In this document: positions 10,075-22,054 of the stretch, piece after piece
Position numbering within the stretch: the stretch's first letter is position 1
Layout of the letters: every line of letters begins with the position of its first letter
Assembly: GCA_019633425.1 (NCBI GenBank)
Contig: WSUB01000093.1
Coordinates: 1 to 64,000 of the forward strand
DNA length: 64,000 bases
Origin: Tulasnella sp. 424
Lineage: Eukaryota > Basidiomycota > Agaricomycetes > Cantharellales > Tulasnellaceae
Direction: 5' to 3'
The notes under the pieces: model-generated
What the model saw: only the letters and a program-made list of their open reading frames with translations
Databases searched by the model: none
Told to the model about the DNA's origin: nothing
Position numbers and translations under genes: made by a program

Positions 10075-12976
10075 CTAATCAGTAAAATATCTCGCCATTT
10101 GTGAAACTATCGTGCTGACCTTCTTTGTGCGAACCACGGCGATGGCCCGAGGGGATTGGATGGTTTCAGAGGATAGAGCAATCGGAGGTTGCCCTATTTG
10201 AGCTTGAAGGGGTGGTTCATCTGGCATCTCTCCTTGAGTAATAACAGTGGGTCGGGCGGCGGATCTGCTCGACGACTGGGGCTCCGCCAGTCCTGGGCCT
10301 ACGGATAGTGAATTAGTATGGCAACGAGAACTCTCGCCTATGCTACGCACCAAGTAGCAGACCTTCGAGAGCAACGATGGGTATTGATTCCAGATCATCC
10401 GGTCCCGAGACCTGTGTGTTTGGCAAACCCCCTTGGCTTAGGATGGATGATTCAGCGGGCTGTTCCGCATTCCCTGACTTCATCACGACCAGTCATTAAT
10501 CACCTGAGGGACCAGACCAAACAAAGCCCGAGTCCGAAAGAATCAACCTACTACATGATTCGATAGATCCTTCTTCCTTCGTCTTTTGGGCTTTGGTGGG
10601 GCGTTTCCTGTTAACTCTGGTGGCGCTCGGATGGTGACAGGGACCAGGTCCATGTCGAGGTCTAGTCCCTCTGGGAGTCGGACTTTGTCCTGAGCTTCGG
10701 GAGCAACGGCATTGAGCTCGAAGGTGCTCGAAAGAGGATGAATGAGCTGCAAGCTTTTTGGGAAAATGGGTCCATCGGAATCCGCAGTTGGCACCTGTGC
10801 CTGCCCGTAAGTCGCTAGATCCGCTTTCAAAAATCGAAGGAGTTGCCCAAAAGTTGCAGCCTACATTGAAGGAGCACCGTCATCAAGTTGCTTTTCTTTT
10901 TTGAAAACAAAGGTTCTCCCTCGGTCATGTACACTTACCCGCTCCTGGACCTCAATGTACGGGCTGGCGACGAATCTAGAAACCCGAAGGATTACTTCAT
11001 CCACATTCTGCTGGACACTCGCAAGATGGATGTCATCCCATTCCAAAGCGACACCTGACGCCCAGTGACCAATTATCTTCATCGCTGAAGACATATAAAC
11101 TGCTAGTATGGTTGGTGGCAGCCGAGTAGACTCCTCTCCAAGCAGCTTCATGGCCGTCTTTAATGGATTAGAAAGGTCGCTTGAAAGGAAGCACTTCGAT
11201 TAGCCTTAGCACCAATGTGATCCGTCTCGGAGAGATAAATACCTCCAGTGTTCGCCGCAGATAAACGCGGCTGCCCAATAAACCTCAACACAGCAATCGC
11301 TGTCAGCGCCTGGAGCCTCCTCATCGAGCAACTTGGCCATTAAGCGAACTGCGAAGGGCCTCACGCTGCGAACCCGAGCAACAACATCCAACAATTGATC
11401 TCGAATCTCCTCCCCAATGGGAACGCGGGCAACGTAAGAGAGGTCTACCAAGACGGTGAGGTACCACTCAAAGTCTTCCACGTTGTCGTACAAGTCACGC
11501 GAACACATGTCTAGCACTCGACGGGATACGTCAAGTCGATATGGTGTGGACAGGTTCAGTGGCATCGCAGGCGCAGCGACGCCAGAGATAGCTTGGCTTA
11601 GGGCTTGTGTGGCCGATTGGCCAGTTCCAGACGAGCTCCCGGGACTGAGGTGGGACAGGAGGTGCTGTACAACGTGTTGTAGAGTTTGACGGTTGACCAT
11701 AGCCGAGAGAAGATCGAGAGCTCGCATCCGAATACTCATGTCACTATCATTGACGCTAGCGAGGATCAAGCGTTGATGTTCCGCCACAAGGTAGGGGTGC
11801 GAAGGGACGATCCTGACCAGAGCAAGCAAAGCGATATACTTTACTGCGCGTCACAATTAGTCAGGCTTTTGCAACCGCAGGACGACAGAAGCTCACGGTT
11901 TTGGTCTGGATTCTCCAGAAACGCAGCCAGCTTTTGCACGCATGTCCGAGCAAGCGAGCTTCCAGTTGAACCTTGAAACATCCCGCCAATGATGCATGTC
12001 CTGACACACTCATATAGCAGGGAGATTGCTGGCGTCGTGGATATGAGGTCGGTTAATGGGGGTTGAAGTTTACGAACAAGTCGCGGCTCGTGAGGTGTAA
12101 GGGCACCAAACTAAGTCAATGTAATCAGCAAGCAAGCCTCTGTGCTGCTGTTGGTTGCCTCGACTTGCCAGCTTAACTATTTTGATCAGCATCCAATTGT
12201 TTGAAGACCTCGTTAGAAGATCGAACAAATTAGGTGCTAAGACAAGACACCGTTGAGGTTCTCGGCGGGACAGCTCGCAAAGAGCGTTTACGGCAGCAGA
12301 AATGACACCTGGAAAGAAAATGAGTGGGATGCTGCGCCGTAGAATCCCATGCTCACCAACGTCAGGATCCTCCAACTTTTCCCGCAGTTTGCCGAAGCCC
12401 CGGTCCAAAGCATCGGAGTCGAGTAGCATCATCTTGTAGAGGACCAAAATCGCCCGCTTTCTTATCAGCGGTCTAGAGTGATTGAGCATGGGAACTATGT
12501 CCAGGGCTAGATCCCGAGCCAGTTCGGGGGTGAGGATATGAGCCAAGCAGTTTAATGCAGCCGAAATCTCTGGGTGAGATCCAGATGCCATATCCTAGTG
12601 GATTATCAGCCCAGCGAAACTTCAAGAGAAATTCGGAATCTGGATGAAATACCTTTTTCAAGAGATTGGTGGTTAGCATTAAGACATCGGTGTTCTCATC
12701 AAAAGACTGGGCGGCAGCAAGGTAACCACCCGTCTTGAGATGAAGATAAGGGGAAGACATGACTTCTACAACGTGAAACGAGGCCCAGGACATGTCATAG
12801 CCCAACATATCGAGGTAGGTGAGTTTGCAAACAGCTCCACCCTTGATATCCATGTCTTTACTGCTGATCTCTTTGCGGATTTCATCGACGACTTCTGCAA
12901 TGAATTTGGCTTCATTCTTCTTGGCCGCATCTGACCGAAGGCCTCGTACGAGGTCTTGGAGATCTCTTTCGTACAT
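10075..12976 (-). CDS. APL5: AP-3 complex subunit delta
   Basis: This multi-exon gene starts MYERDLQDLVRGLRSD, the usual start of AP-3 delta (M[FY]E..L.DL[VI]RG). It continues with LTYLDMLGYDMSWASFHVVE and MSSPYLHLKTGGYLAA, the adaptin N-terminal HEAT-repeat trunk. Later blocks include NALCELSRREPQRCLVLAP, ALVRIVPSHPYLVAEHQ and DFEWYLTVLVDLS, the last typical of delta rather than gamma or alpha subunits. The C-terminal part has LPEGLDLD and a Lys/Arg-rich stretch, as in fungal Apl5. AP-3 carries cargo from Golgi or endosome to the vacuole. I infer extra exons around 10320-10480 (DDLESIPIVAL) and 10090-10310. The exact stop is uncertain: reading through gives 10075, but a good intron (branch TACTGAT) would extend the frame to 9778, into the kinase's last exon. 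Confidence 0.85.
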
Positions 12977-13098
12977 GGGTAGAGAGGGGAACGGGATGAC
13001 AGGGATCAGGGCCAAACACGGCCAATCAAATCTCTTCGCACAGGAATACAACATTAATGTAAGCTAAGCAAGAACGAAGGAGCTTCCTATGCCCCGAC

Positions 13099-16000
13099 CT
13101 ATTCCTGACTCGCCGTCGGTTTCGACCCCTTTCGAGGTTTACCATCCCTGCCTAAAAGCCAATTCAGTCTCCCGGCCGCAATCCCTTTCTCCAGACCATC
13201 AAACACCATCCTTCGAGACCGCGGTGATGCTGGAATATGTGCCAAAACCGATGCTGGAGCAGAATTTGTGTTGGTCTGCTCCAAGGCCGGCACGGATGCG
13301 TCCTCGTCCCCATCACGTTCCCCTTGGCCAATGTCTAAGCCAGCCCCTCGCCCGATAGTGCCCTTCCCCGTAAGAACCAACGAAAACCTCTTCATATTAT
13401 CGCTTTGAGGATAAATCGTTACGGGTGCTCTGTGGACTGCTTCTGAAGAGGGGGCAAACGTAATCCGTCGGTTGCGTTTCTGAGGCCCCATATCTGGATC
13501 GCTTCCACCACGTCCTGTCGGGTCGCTCGGACTATTGTTGATTTCCGCGACCAAGTCCTCAGGAAGGTCTTCTGTGGTTGCATCTTGACTGCTATTTGCG
13601 TAAAACGAGTCCCGGATCGCTGGAAGGGATGCGCGAGATCGTCGGCGACCGTTTACTTCTTGAACTCGTTCCGGGACCTTCGATGGATTCTCACCAGAGG
13701 TGAAGAAGCTGTCGCTTGAGCCTGAGACTCTTGCAATAGCTGGTCCAGCTGTAAAAGAGGACGGAGGAGGAAGAGTAGTTGGTAAAGGGAAATAAGTCAA
13801 ATTCTCGATTAAGGGGTTGGATGTGGATGCACCGGTTGGCCCCCGTCTCGGATCCCCAAATAATGACTGCCGAGTCGGGACGGGCATCAGGGGAGACGTG
13901 GGCATGTGATTTGGTAGGGATGATGAGACGGGTGATAAGACGTCGTTCATAGGTCCGGGAGTTTGGGGTGGAAGCAAGGGAAGTGTGATCCCTCCATCGT
14001 CGTCAGAAGGACGGTTCACCTGTTCCGCAATGGAACGATGGGACGGGATGTCGGGCAGTGTAGGGATGTGCATCACAGAAGGTCGATTCTGAGCAAACGA
14101 GCCAGACGTTGGCGACAACGGTGTGCTGAGAGGACGAGCCTTGATATTTGGGGAAGGGGGTAGGATTGGAAAAATCGATTCATAACACATATTGCAAGCT
14201 CGGGCTGGCTTCGCTTGATCCGGCATTTCCGGGTCAGAGATAAAGAAAGTCTGACGGCAAGATTGTAGATGAGCCGTCCAATAATAAAGCAAAGCGGGGT
14301 GAGAAAACATACTTTTGTTGAGCAATCAGCACACACGACCCGACCGCATAGCCTACAGTGATGCCTCCTCCGGAGTAGACCAAATAAACGTCCGCATCTC
14401 ATGCATGATTCAGCCTTCGCGTCAGGAACCCAAGGAGGCGGGATGAAATGTTCAACAACACGGCGTCGCTCATGCTTCTGTGCTCGCTTTCCGTCGGACT
14501 TTCCATTACGAGTGTGGTCGGGGATGTGAGGCAAGGCTTGTAAACTGCGTCGGAGGTGGGCGTTGGATGAGGAGGATGTGAGCGTCGAATCTCCTTGCGT
14601 AATATTCAGGGTCATGAGCAGAGACGCTTTTGCGCTTCTGACTGCTTGCACCCAAGAGTCGCGCTCCTCTTCTGTACCTGCGGAACTGGGGTTAGTCCAT
14701 GCTCATTTAGTAACACGATACCGGGAGACCTACTCGTGTAAACAGCAAAGGATTCAGTTGGACCGAATATATCAAACTTTCGTCCTTCGCCAGGCCCGGG
14801 TAACGTTGATACGACGACTTCAATATCCATCAGGTCTATCTTGCCGCGATAAGTCCATTTTTCGTCCCCACTTGGGTCGGTACTCCTCCATGTAGGTAGT
14901 TCAGCGTCGCTTTTACTCCTCGTCCTCGAGCCTAAACTCGGCCGAGAGGGTGCGATGCTGCTGCTAGACTTGCCAAGAGGACTCGACCGCATGGGACCCA
15001 GATACGCGGATGTACTCGAGTTAACCATTGCCGAGATTGCAGGGCGATCCGCCCATTCCCATTCGCGCTCGCTAGATTTACTGAGCCAAATCAAACTGTC
15101 GGAGAGGAGGAGGAATTCTCTGAGACGCTGTTCCCTGTCAACTTTGAGGAGGGTTCCGCGCTTTACAAGCGTTCTCCCAGGTGAGATAAGAGGGAACGGA
15201 AGATTAGGTGTAGATCTTTGGATAGCAAGAAGTTGTAGCGTTTGAGTATGACTATGGAGGGAAGTGTTGAGGGCGGACGTGACTGTAGAGCGAGATGTTA
15301 GATAGGATATACTGGTCTCCTCGAGAAAACACTAACTTTTGGATACCAATGCATGAACAGCAGCTAGACCTTCGTACTCGTCGTTCAAGGGCTCTGTACA
15401 TGATATGAGGTCCTAAAACGCTTCGTGAGCGACGCGAAACTGCGAATACAAGTCGGACGCGCGCACCTTCAGTAACAGCAGATACCGAGGGCATCGTTGA
15501 ACGATAGATAATAGCCAATCTCTAAGGGTTAAGAGTTTGCAACGAGGATTACTTTGCTGTGCTTTTATGAACGTGCTGAATTTTGGGTTGGATGTTGTGA
15601 GGGAGGTAATCGCCGAGACAGAGTCTGGAAAAGCAGTGATAAAAGGCGTATACAGCGACAAGTAGGGGAAGTGTTCAGAAAGTAATGGAGCGAGAGGGGG
15701 GTTGGGGTTGGATGCAACAAGAGCCTGGAGTGCGGTCAGGAAGGATCGGTGGAAGTTCCAAATGTCAATGAAGTTGACAAATATGGAGTTGAGCTCTGTT
15801 CGTGTAAGAATTGGGGCAGGCCCGTCGAGAGAACCGACCAGGGGAAGAAGGAAAAGCTGCAACTGCCGTTAGAGAGAGCGAAGGTAATGAGACGGGGGGG
15901 ACGGGTTTGCTCACGTCATAAATGAGGTCCAAACCTTCAACGTAAGTCCGTTCTGTATCGAGAATTTCTGCCACAATGCTCCGGCGCTTGCCCTCTTTTT

Positions 16001-16526
16001 CATGACTAGAGATAATTTCAGTCCGTCTCCGCCGACTCTCAGCTCTTTGTTTAACACGGGGAGGCGGCTGAAGAGATGTTGGCCTGGGTTTCTTGGAAGG
16101 GGTGGTAGGGGTAGGGGCTGTAGATCCCTGAGGCCGAGGTTCTTCTGGAAGGGAGTCGAAGGAGTGCATGCTCACAACCGATTCGCGATGCTTGTATATA
16201 GGAGGCTCCGAGTTGGCTGGGAGACTAATTCGACGGAAAGGGAGGAAAGGACGAGGCGGGATCACGGAACGCGGGCTTGGCTCCGCTGCCTCAGTGCTGG
16301 AAGGAAAGGACACCGACGACCACGCTAGCAGAGTGCGTATATCAATAGAGTATTCACTAATGGGAAGATTTGAGCGACTACCATTTAAAGATAGTTCTGC
16401 AGGCTTTTGACGGGGACTTGGTCGAGACGGTCCAGCTGAGGGGGAAGAGGAGCTCAGAACATCATCGTTATGCGAGACCGGCATTATCATATGGTGCCCA
16501 CCTGGATTGAGTCCTTCTGAGTCCAT
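13099..16526 (-). CDS. RhoGEF with DH, PH and FYVE domains (Don1/FGD type)
   Basis: The minus-strand gene starts MDSEGLNPGGHHM and has a Ser/Pro-rich N-terminal region. Then follows a DH domain: KRRSIVAEILDTERTYVEGL, LLPLVGSLDG, FIKAQQSNPRCKLLTL and RDWLLSIVQRCPRYLLLLK. A PH domain comes next (VKRGTLLKVDREQRLREFLL ... WTYRGKIDLMDIEV), then a FYVE finger with WVPDAKAESC, the RRRHHCRLCG motif and CNMCYE. The C-terminal tail of about 380 residues is Ser/Pro-rich and ends before 13099. DH-PH-FYVE proteins activate Cdc42, and the FYVE domain binds PI3P on endosomes. Ustilago Don1 is a fungal example, needed for septation. Introns split each domain. The start could instead lie upstream near 16747. 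Confidence 0.85.
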
Positions 16527-16889
16527 GATTTGAGCTTCAGTCGGTGGATGCGGAAGTCGTAGTCAGATTTTAAATCGAAGCGGAAGGGACGGGCGCGAAT
16601 AGGGGCCTCACTCGGGAGTAGATAATTCCACGGTTGAACTCCTCCACAGGAGCACGTCGCCACGGAAGGGTGCTCACTAAGGTAGAAAGTACGGGCAGTA
16701 GTGGATTCAGACGCGATCTCTGTGCGCTTCTCTGACTTCTGTTTCATCGCGGCTTGGCGGCTACAATAACGAACAGCTCAAGCACATCGATCGGTCTGAC
16801 ACATTGCCCTCAAAACGCTTGTTCACGACGATGTAAATACATGGAGAGACGCGAAAGATTGTTACTATGTTTCTTCTTCCCTGCGAATA

Positions 16890-17331
16890 GGGCTGTTTGA
16901 ACCAGCATGTTCTCGGGCTCACTACCCGTCTTCGCGCCGGAAAATGGCCCATTCGGCGTGTAACCTGGTCACTATCTCGTCCTCTGGCACTGGCATACTA
17001 TCCACATTGTTAAAATTTGGGGAGGGCGGTTTGATATAGTATGCCTAAGGTGAACAGAAAGGAGGGGAAATTCATATTGTGCATGGGGCAGATAGCTCGA
17101 ATGATCGTATTCAAGTTCATGCCAGGACATACCTTTTTGCAACCTCGACACATCCTTAGCCTCCACGTGCGAGAGCTCATGCAAAAGCCAAATAGATGAT
17201 ATAAAATATGTGAAGACGTAGATGGTATCAAATGTTGGTTGGGCGTCGACTAGGCGTGGAAGCGGGTGCTTGTATACTCGTGGTGGCGACCAGACTTCTA
17301 TTCGATCATTGTGCCAGATAAAAGGGTCCAA
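16890..17331 (-). CDS. Possible small spliced gene, unidentified
   Basis: A good donor (AAG|GTATGT, about 17134) and a good acceptor (TTCACCTTAG, about 17046) lie on the minus strand. Joined in phase 0 they give a protein starting MSSRTWRLRMCRGCKK and continuing AYYIKPPSPNFNNVDSMPVP then EDEIVTRLHAEWAIFRREDG, about 56 residues. An overlapping frame upstream encodes a hydrophobic helix (TIYVFTYFISSIWLLHEL) that would be used only with another junction. I do not recognise the product. The order and start of exons are uncertain, and the gene may be longer. Confidence 0.25.
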
Positions 17332-17480
17332 AAGAAGAAATAATTAGTATAGGAGCCGAGATAAGAAGGACAGAGATCTCAATCCTGGCGACCATCAGCA
17401 ATCTCCGCGAAGCTCCTCAAGCCTTATCGCCACCAGAAGCACCCCACAGCACATCCCGTCACTTTCGGGCTGGCCGCCGG

Positions 17481-17488
17481 TATTTATA
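17481..17488 (+). promoter_or_regulatory. TATA-like element
   Basis: TATTTATA lies 48 bases before the start codon at 17536. It is followed by a CT-rich initiator-like run and the leader AACTGCAATCCCCCCTTCATC. The position fits a TATA box for the modular GRGG protein. Confidence 0.4.
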
Positions 17489-17535
17489 CTTTAGCCCTCT
17501 CCTCCCCAATCTCAACTGCAATCCCCCCCTTCATC

Positions 17536-20018
17536 ATGTCCAGTGGAGGTTTTAGCCTCAGATCTGCCCCCAGAATTTCACCCCCTCAAAGTGGGCAAGG
17601 CACCTGCTCCACGTCATCTCTCTCTTCTCAAGAAACCATCAAGGCGTCCAAATTCAGTACAAAGACCATATTGAAGGAGCTCGTCGGAGGCAGCGGGAAC
17701 AATCAAAGCCTCCATAAGGTCCCAAAGTCGGAGCGAGTCGTAAGTCAAAGCACAGCGTTGCATCGTATCCTAGCCGGTTGCTAATTGGTCTTTCGATCTA
17801 CCAGTATGCGTCTGGTCGGGGAGGCGCCCGAAAAGGTCCTAAATCACCGGCCTACATCGGTCCAAGCAATGCCGAGAAGCTCGACGCCTTACTGGCAAAC
17901 TCTAATCGCAGGCACGACTCAGAGTCTCTCGCTGCCGAGACAACCACCATCTCCTCCTTCGCCACGTCTTATACAGGCTCTTCAGGCTCTTCCGAGTCCC
18001 GCCATTCCAATGTAACCGTAAAAAGGGCGGTCAAGGAGGTTCTGGGTGGAGGGGGCAATGAGCACGGTCATTGGAAGCACGAGTCTGATTTCGTGAGGCA
18101 CCCTCTCTCTCTAGCTAACTTGGAAAATAGTGACCCGTGTCGCTGTTCAGATTCGTCCATATGGCAGAGGAGGCAGTTATCGATCCCCTACTGTTTCGTC
18201 TTGCGGCCCCCGTACTTCGTCGGACATTGAGATCCTGAGCGAAGGCAACTCGGATTCCTCATCTCTTTCCATAGCGCGCAACACACATGGTTTATTCGTG
18301 AGTTTATCCTCAGCCTTCCTTTCTTCATGGACGGGAGTCTGAACCCGGGCTCTTCGGTCCTCTAGTTCTTCGGCCGTGGTCGTCGGTCCTCGGAGGACGC
18401 CTCCGATTCCGGCTCTTTCCTCGTTGTCGGGCCGGGAGAAGGCATTATAGTGAGGCTTTTGTTTAACGTCCACCCGTCTTCCTAACTAGCTAACAGACTT
18501 GGCTCAATCCGTAGCATCCATCAGCCCATGGCACGACCCAACCTAACCCGCTTTCTAGCGACTCGGCGCTTACTCGATCAAGCATGCACAAAAGCGGCAT
18601 GTCCAAAATATCCGTCAAAGTGGCTGTGAATCAAGTCCTCGGTGGTGGGGGCAACGATGATGGAGAATGGAAGTATATCGATGTCTTTGTACGTACGGCG
18701 GACAGGATTCCGACTTTCGAGTCCCGACGTAGTCGCTCACTCTACATTCCAGTATTCCGGCTATGGACGAGGGGGCGAAGGTGCCCGTTCCAGTCACTCT
18801 ATTCGAGATCTCTACGACATTTTCTATCCTTGTCCACACTACTCTGGAAGACACTACTGGTATCACAATCCTAGTACCCACCCCCGAACTCGCAACGACT
18901 CGGACTCGACTATCTCGTTTCCCTCCATCTCTTCTGATACTTCATCCGTTTATGCACCCTCTACGAGCTCCAGAAAAACATCGTGGGAGTCTTCGAACAG
19001 GGAGGACGAGGGGGATCCATCTCCCTCATGGCTCATCGCTCAGGCGTACACAGCCAGGCCAAATGATCGCCTCGCACGACTCGCGCATCATGATTTAGCC
19101 ACTCCAAATCGAGCCTTACAGGATGAGACTGATCAACATCAATCTCTGCGCGCTCGGCTCCTTGGATCCCCTATCTGTCAAGACCCACATCCAGTAGGCC
19201 TCACTGACAAAGGCAAAGGACGTGCGATATCAGAGGGAGCCGAGGCAATCCACCCTCCTGAACTCATCCACTTCAGACGAGTCTTACAGGAAGAGCGTCA
19301 GCAGAGGGAGGAGACACGAGCTGCAGGACGCGCTCTTCAAGAGCAGCCCGATAGGTCGAGAACCTTCCAAGGCATTGCGCACAAGGCCTCAGTCGAAAAG
19401 CTAGCGAGTCGCTCCGTGGACCACAAACCGTCTCACCACCCCCCTCCTTCGCCCACCACTGCTTCGATCCGGTATTCGTACAAAGAGCCGCCTAGGCAGT
19501 CCGATGAGCGCAGGCCAACCGTCCTTCCTATCCAAGTCCCACCTCTAGCTCCGCTACCAACTATTGAATCCGGGTTACCCCCAGATGTTGTCGGCCACTC
19601 TCTTGCATCTGCACTAGCCCTCGTGCAAGCACGTTCCGAGTATATCAAGAATATACAAGCCGGTGCAGCCTTATCCACGTCTCTTGCCCAGCTCAACCAT
19701 GAACACCAGGAGCTGCGGCGGGAACGCGAGGCGCTTGCCGTCCGACTGGAAAGCATGAAGAAAGAGATATTGCAACACGAGAAAACGATTGAGGGCCTAA
19801 CGTGGCTGCTCAGCAATCTTCCCGAACACCGAGGCATGCAGGTCATCGTCGACGCTGGGGATAGCGAAATCGACGACGAAACCATGTCCGTGATTCGGGA
19901 GGCTGAAGAAGAGCTGATAAACGGAGACAGTAGGAGCATTCTGAATCTCGATTTATCGTTATACGAAGAACGCGCACTTCCAACCGCTTCCCCAGAATTG
20001 AACCTGCGCTGTAGATGA
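17536..20018 (+). CDS. Modular glycine-rich GRGG protein with C-terminal coiled coil
   Basis: I model seven exons: 17536-17739, 17805 to about 18090, about 18159-18297, about 18366-18449, a 14-base exon near 18499, about 18560-18687 and about 18753-20018. The N-terminal half repeats one module: a basic helix (VKRAVKEVLGGGGNEHGHW, VKVAVNQVLGGGGN and the looser TKTILKELVGGSGN), then a phase-0 intron, then a GRGG motif (ASGRGGARKG, RPYGRGGSYR, FFGRGRRS, SGYGRGGEGA). GRGG/GGGGN repeats resemble the fungal DUF3602 family, whose function is unknown. The C-terminal third has Glu/Arg-rich coiled coil (EHQELRREREALAVRLESMK) and an acidic tail. The middle is Ser/Pro/Thr-rich and probably disordered. 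There is no signal peptide or membrane segment. I can describe it but not assign a role. Confidence 0.75.
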
Positions 20019-20320
20019 CTGGATAGGGTCGTAACGTATAGAGTTGGTCTTTAGGGACCCTGCTTTGCGAGCTTGAGATAATGCATTCCCAAGACGTGAC
20101 TACTGGTACAAAACGAGCGACAGTACTCCGGAAACCATTAGCCGACTGACTAGAAATCTCCCCAGCTGCGTCGGAACTTATACTGCAGACAGCTTGGTAA
20201 GTGTATGTCCACCCAACCCAAAACTGTAGAGAGCCTACCTTGTATGGTAAGTTCCGCCTAAGTAAGGCAAAGGCGGCGCCGATCAGCAAAAATTCAAGGA
20301 TGTGATGAGGCAATAGGACT
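20019..20320. other. Convergent intergenic gap
   Basis: About 300 bases separate the ends of the plus-strand modular gene and the minus-strand Ssp120-like gene. It should contain both 3' UTRs. I see no further coding sequence. Confidence 0.5.
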
Positions 20321-21461
20321 CTACCGCATTTTATCTCCCTTGTTCTTGGGCCGCTGGTAGCCTTCGGGCCCTTCGCCGTAAGCGGGCTTAGATCCTGCAT
20401 CTCTTGCTGCTTTGATAATGTCCAGGGTGTCGGGGTTGGGTTTTGGTTGTCGCACAAACTTGGGGTTCCTCGGAATATCGTCGTCAGGGACAACGTGGCC
20501 TTGACCATCCATGGGGGTAATGTGGTTGGGGTCTGCTTTCTTGATCGCCTCTTCCTCTGCAGCCTGCTCTAAGGGAGTTTTTTCCTCTTCACCGGCCGCT
20601 GGTTGCTGGTCATGGTCATCTGCAAGCTTGTCCAAAGGGTCTAGGCCTTGATAAACGCGTTCCTTGTTCTCTTCCTCGAGTTCGATGCGTTCGTGGTGTT
20701 CAAAGTGTTCACTGTGGCGGAGTAAAGTCAATTCATACTAGGTATGGTTGACACATGGTTGACGCATTAGCAACTCACAAGTCCTCAGGATGAACGTATG
20801 ATTCGTCCGTCTGTGTCTCGGGGGTGTTGTGGTACTGCTCCTCGTGGTGAAGGAAGAATTCTAGGGTAGACCGGACATAATGTTAAATGGGCGCAGAAAC
20901 CGCATCCTAGTCACTTACCACTCTCCGTATCATAATGGTGACCCTCCGCTCCCAGAGCTGAGTAGTCGGGCAAGCCCTCGAGACCCACTGCGAGGAACTC
21001 AGCTTCTGATACGACACCGTCGCCGTCGGTATCCATGCGTTTTAAGACCCCGTCGACGATTTGTTTAGCCTTGGCATCATGAGCATCTTTGTCTGCTGAG
21101 CGGGCCTGGGAGTATGGGTGGTGAACCCCGTAAACGGCCTCGATTTCGTCCCTGGACCAGTAGCCATTCGAGTTCAGGTCGTGAAGCAGAAAGAAACTTC
21201 TGGCGTCGAAGGCGTCGCTGATAACAAGCTTTGATCAGTATATGAGCGATCGTTTACGGGGAATGTGGCGTACATATGGTGCTCTGTAGCCATCTAAACA
21301 ATCCAAGTTAGCATGGCAAGACCGTGCAGGGAACTGCGAGGACGAACATGTCTCTGAGCGTATTGCTCCATGGTTTCGCCCTGGTTGGGACCAGCCCCAT
21401 TTTCTGTGTGAGCAGTAGCTAGTACTGCCAATGGCGCGAGTAAAGCAATCTTGGATCTCAT
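20321..21461 (-). CDS. SSP120: Ssp120/nucleobindin-like EF-hand secretory protein
   Basis: The first exon codes MRSKIALLAPLAVLATAHT, a signal peptide, followed by MEQYAQRHM. Later exons give an EF-hand pair: DLNSNGYWSRDEIEAVYG and DTDGDGVVSEAEFLAVG, both with Asp/Asn at the calcium-coordinating positions. Then come EFFLHHEEQYH and HFEHHERIELEEENKERVYQ, an acidic His/Glu-rich helix. The C-terminal exon ends PEGYQRPKNKGDKMR. This arrangement (signal peptide, two EF-hands, acidic helical tail) is that of yeast Ssp120 and animal nucleobindin, a calcium-binding protein of the early secretory pathway. Ssp120 partners with the cargo receptor Emp47 in yeast; that role is carried over by homology only. 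Confidence 0.8.
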
Positions 21462-22009
21462 TGTTGGAAAAGACTAGTGGTCAAAAGGCAAACGACAGCG
21501 AGGTACGGGAGGTTAAACATTTGTTCGGGTTTGTTCTTCGACTCATGGGCTCATGGCTGCATGCGCAAGTGCTCATGCTTTCTTTCCCAGTCTTTCCCTC
21601 GCTTCCTGTGATGCCCTAGTATATAAGCTTACTTACTTGCACGACGTCTTTGCAATTGTCGGTCCTGAACCGGATAATGCCCGAGCCGCTTGGACGTGAT
21701 TTCTGGAAGTATCTTCCCTTCTATCCGACTTGCTAGCCATCGTTCTGCGTGTTGCAGAATCATCACTACATTCCAATCGTGCTCCCTAATTAGGCCGCCG
21801 TTTTCGAGTAAAAACATCGTTTAGAGAGATTTTTTTCCAACCAAGAAGCCTGCAGCTTCTATCGGATTGCCTTCTAAGATAGGTAAAAGCAACATTTTGT
21901 CTCCTTTGAATTCCCTGAGGACAGATACGACTCTCGTTCCTCACTTTTACATGAGGGTCTTGCACAATCCGCCTCCTCGACTTGAGATCAATGCTCGCCG
22001 TTAAGTTGT
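21462..22009. other. Divergent intergenic region
   Basis: This 550-base gap lies between the minus-strand Ssp120-like gene and the plus-strand F-box gene, so it holds both promoters. It includes CTTTCTTTCCCAGTCTTTCC (about 21579-21598), a pyrimidine-rich tract. I see no gene in it. Confidence 0.5.
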
Positions 22010-22054
22010 TTGTTCCATCAGAGCGTCAACAAGACGTCCACCATCTCCTCCCTA

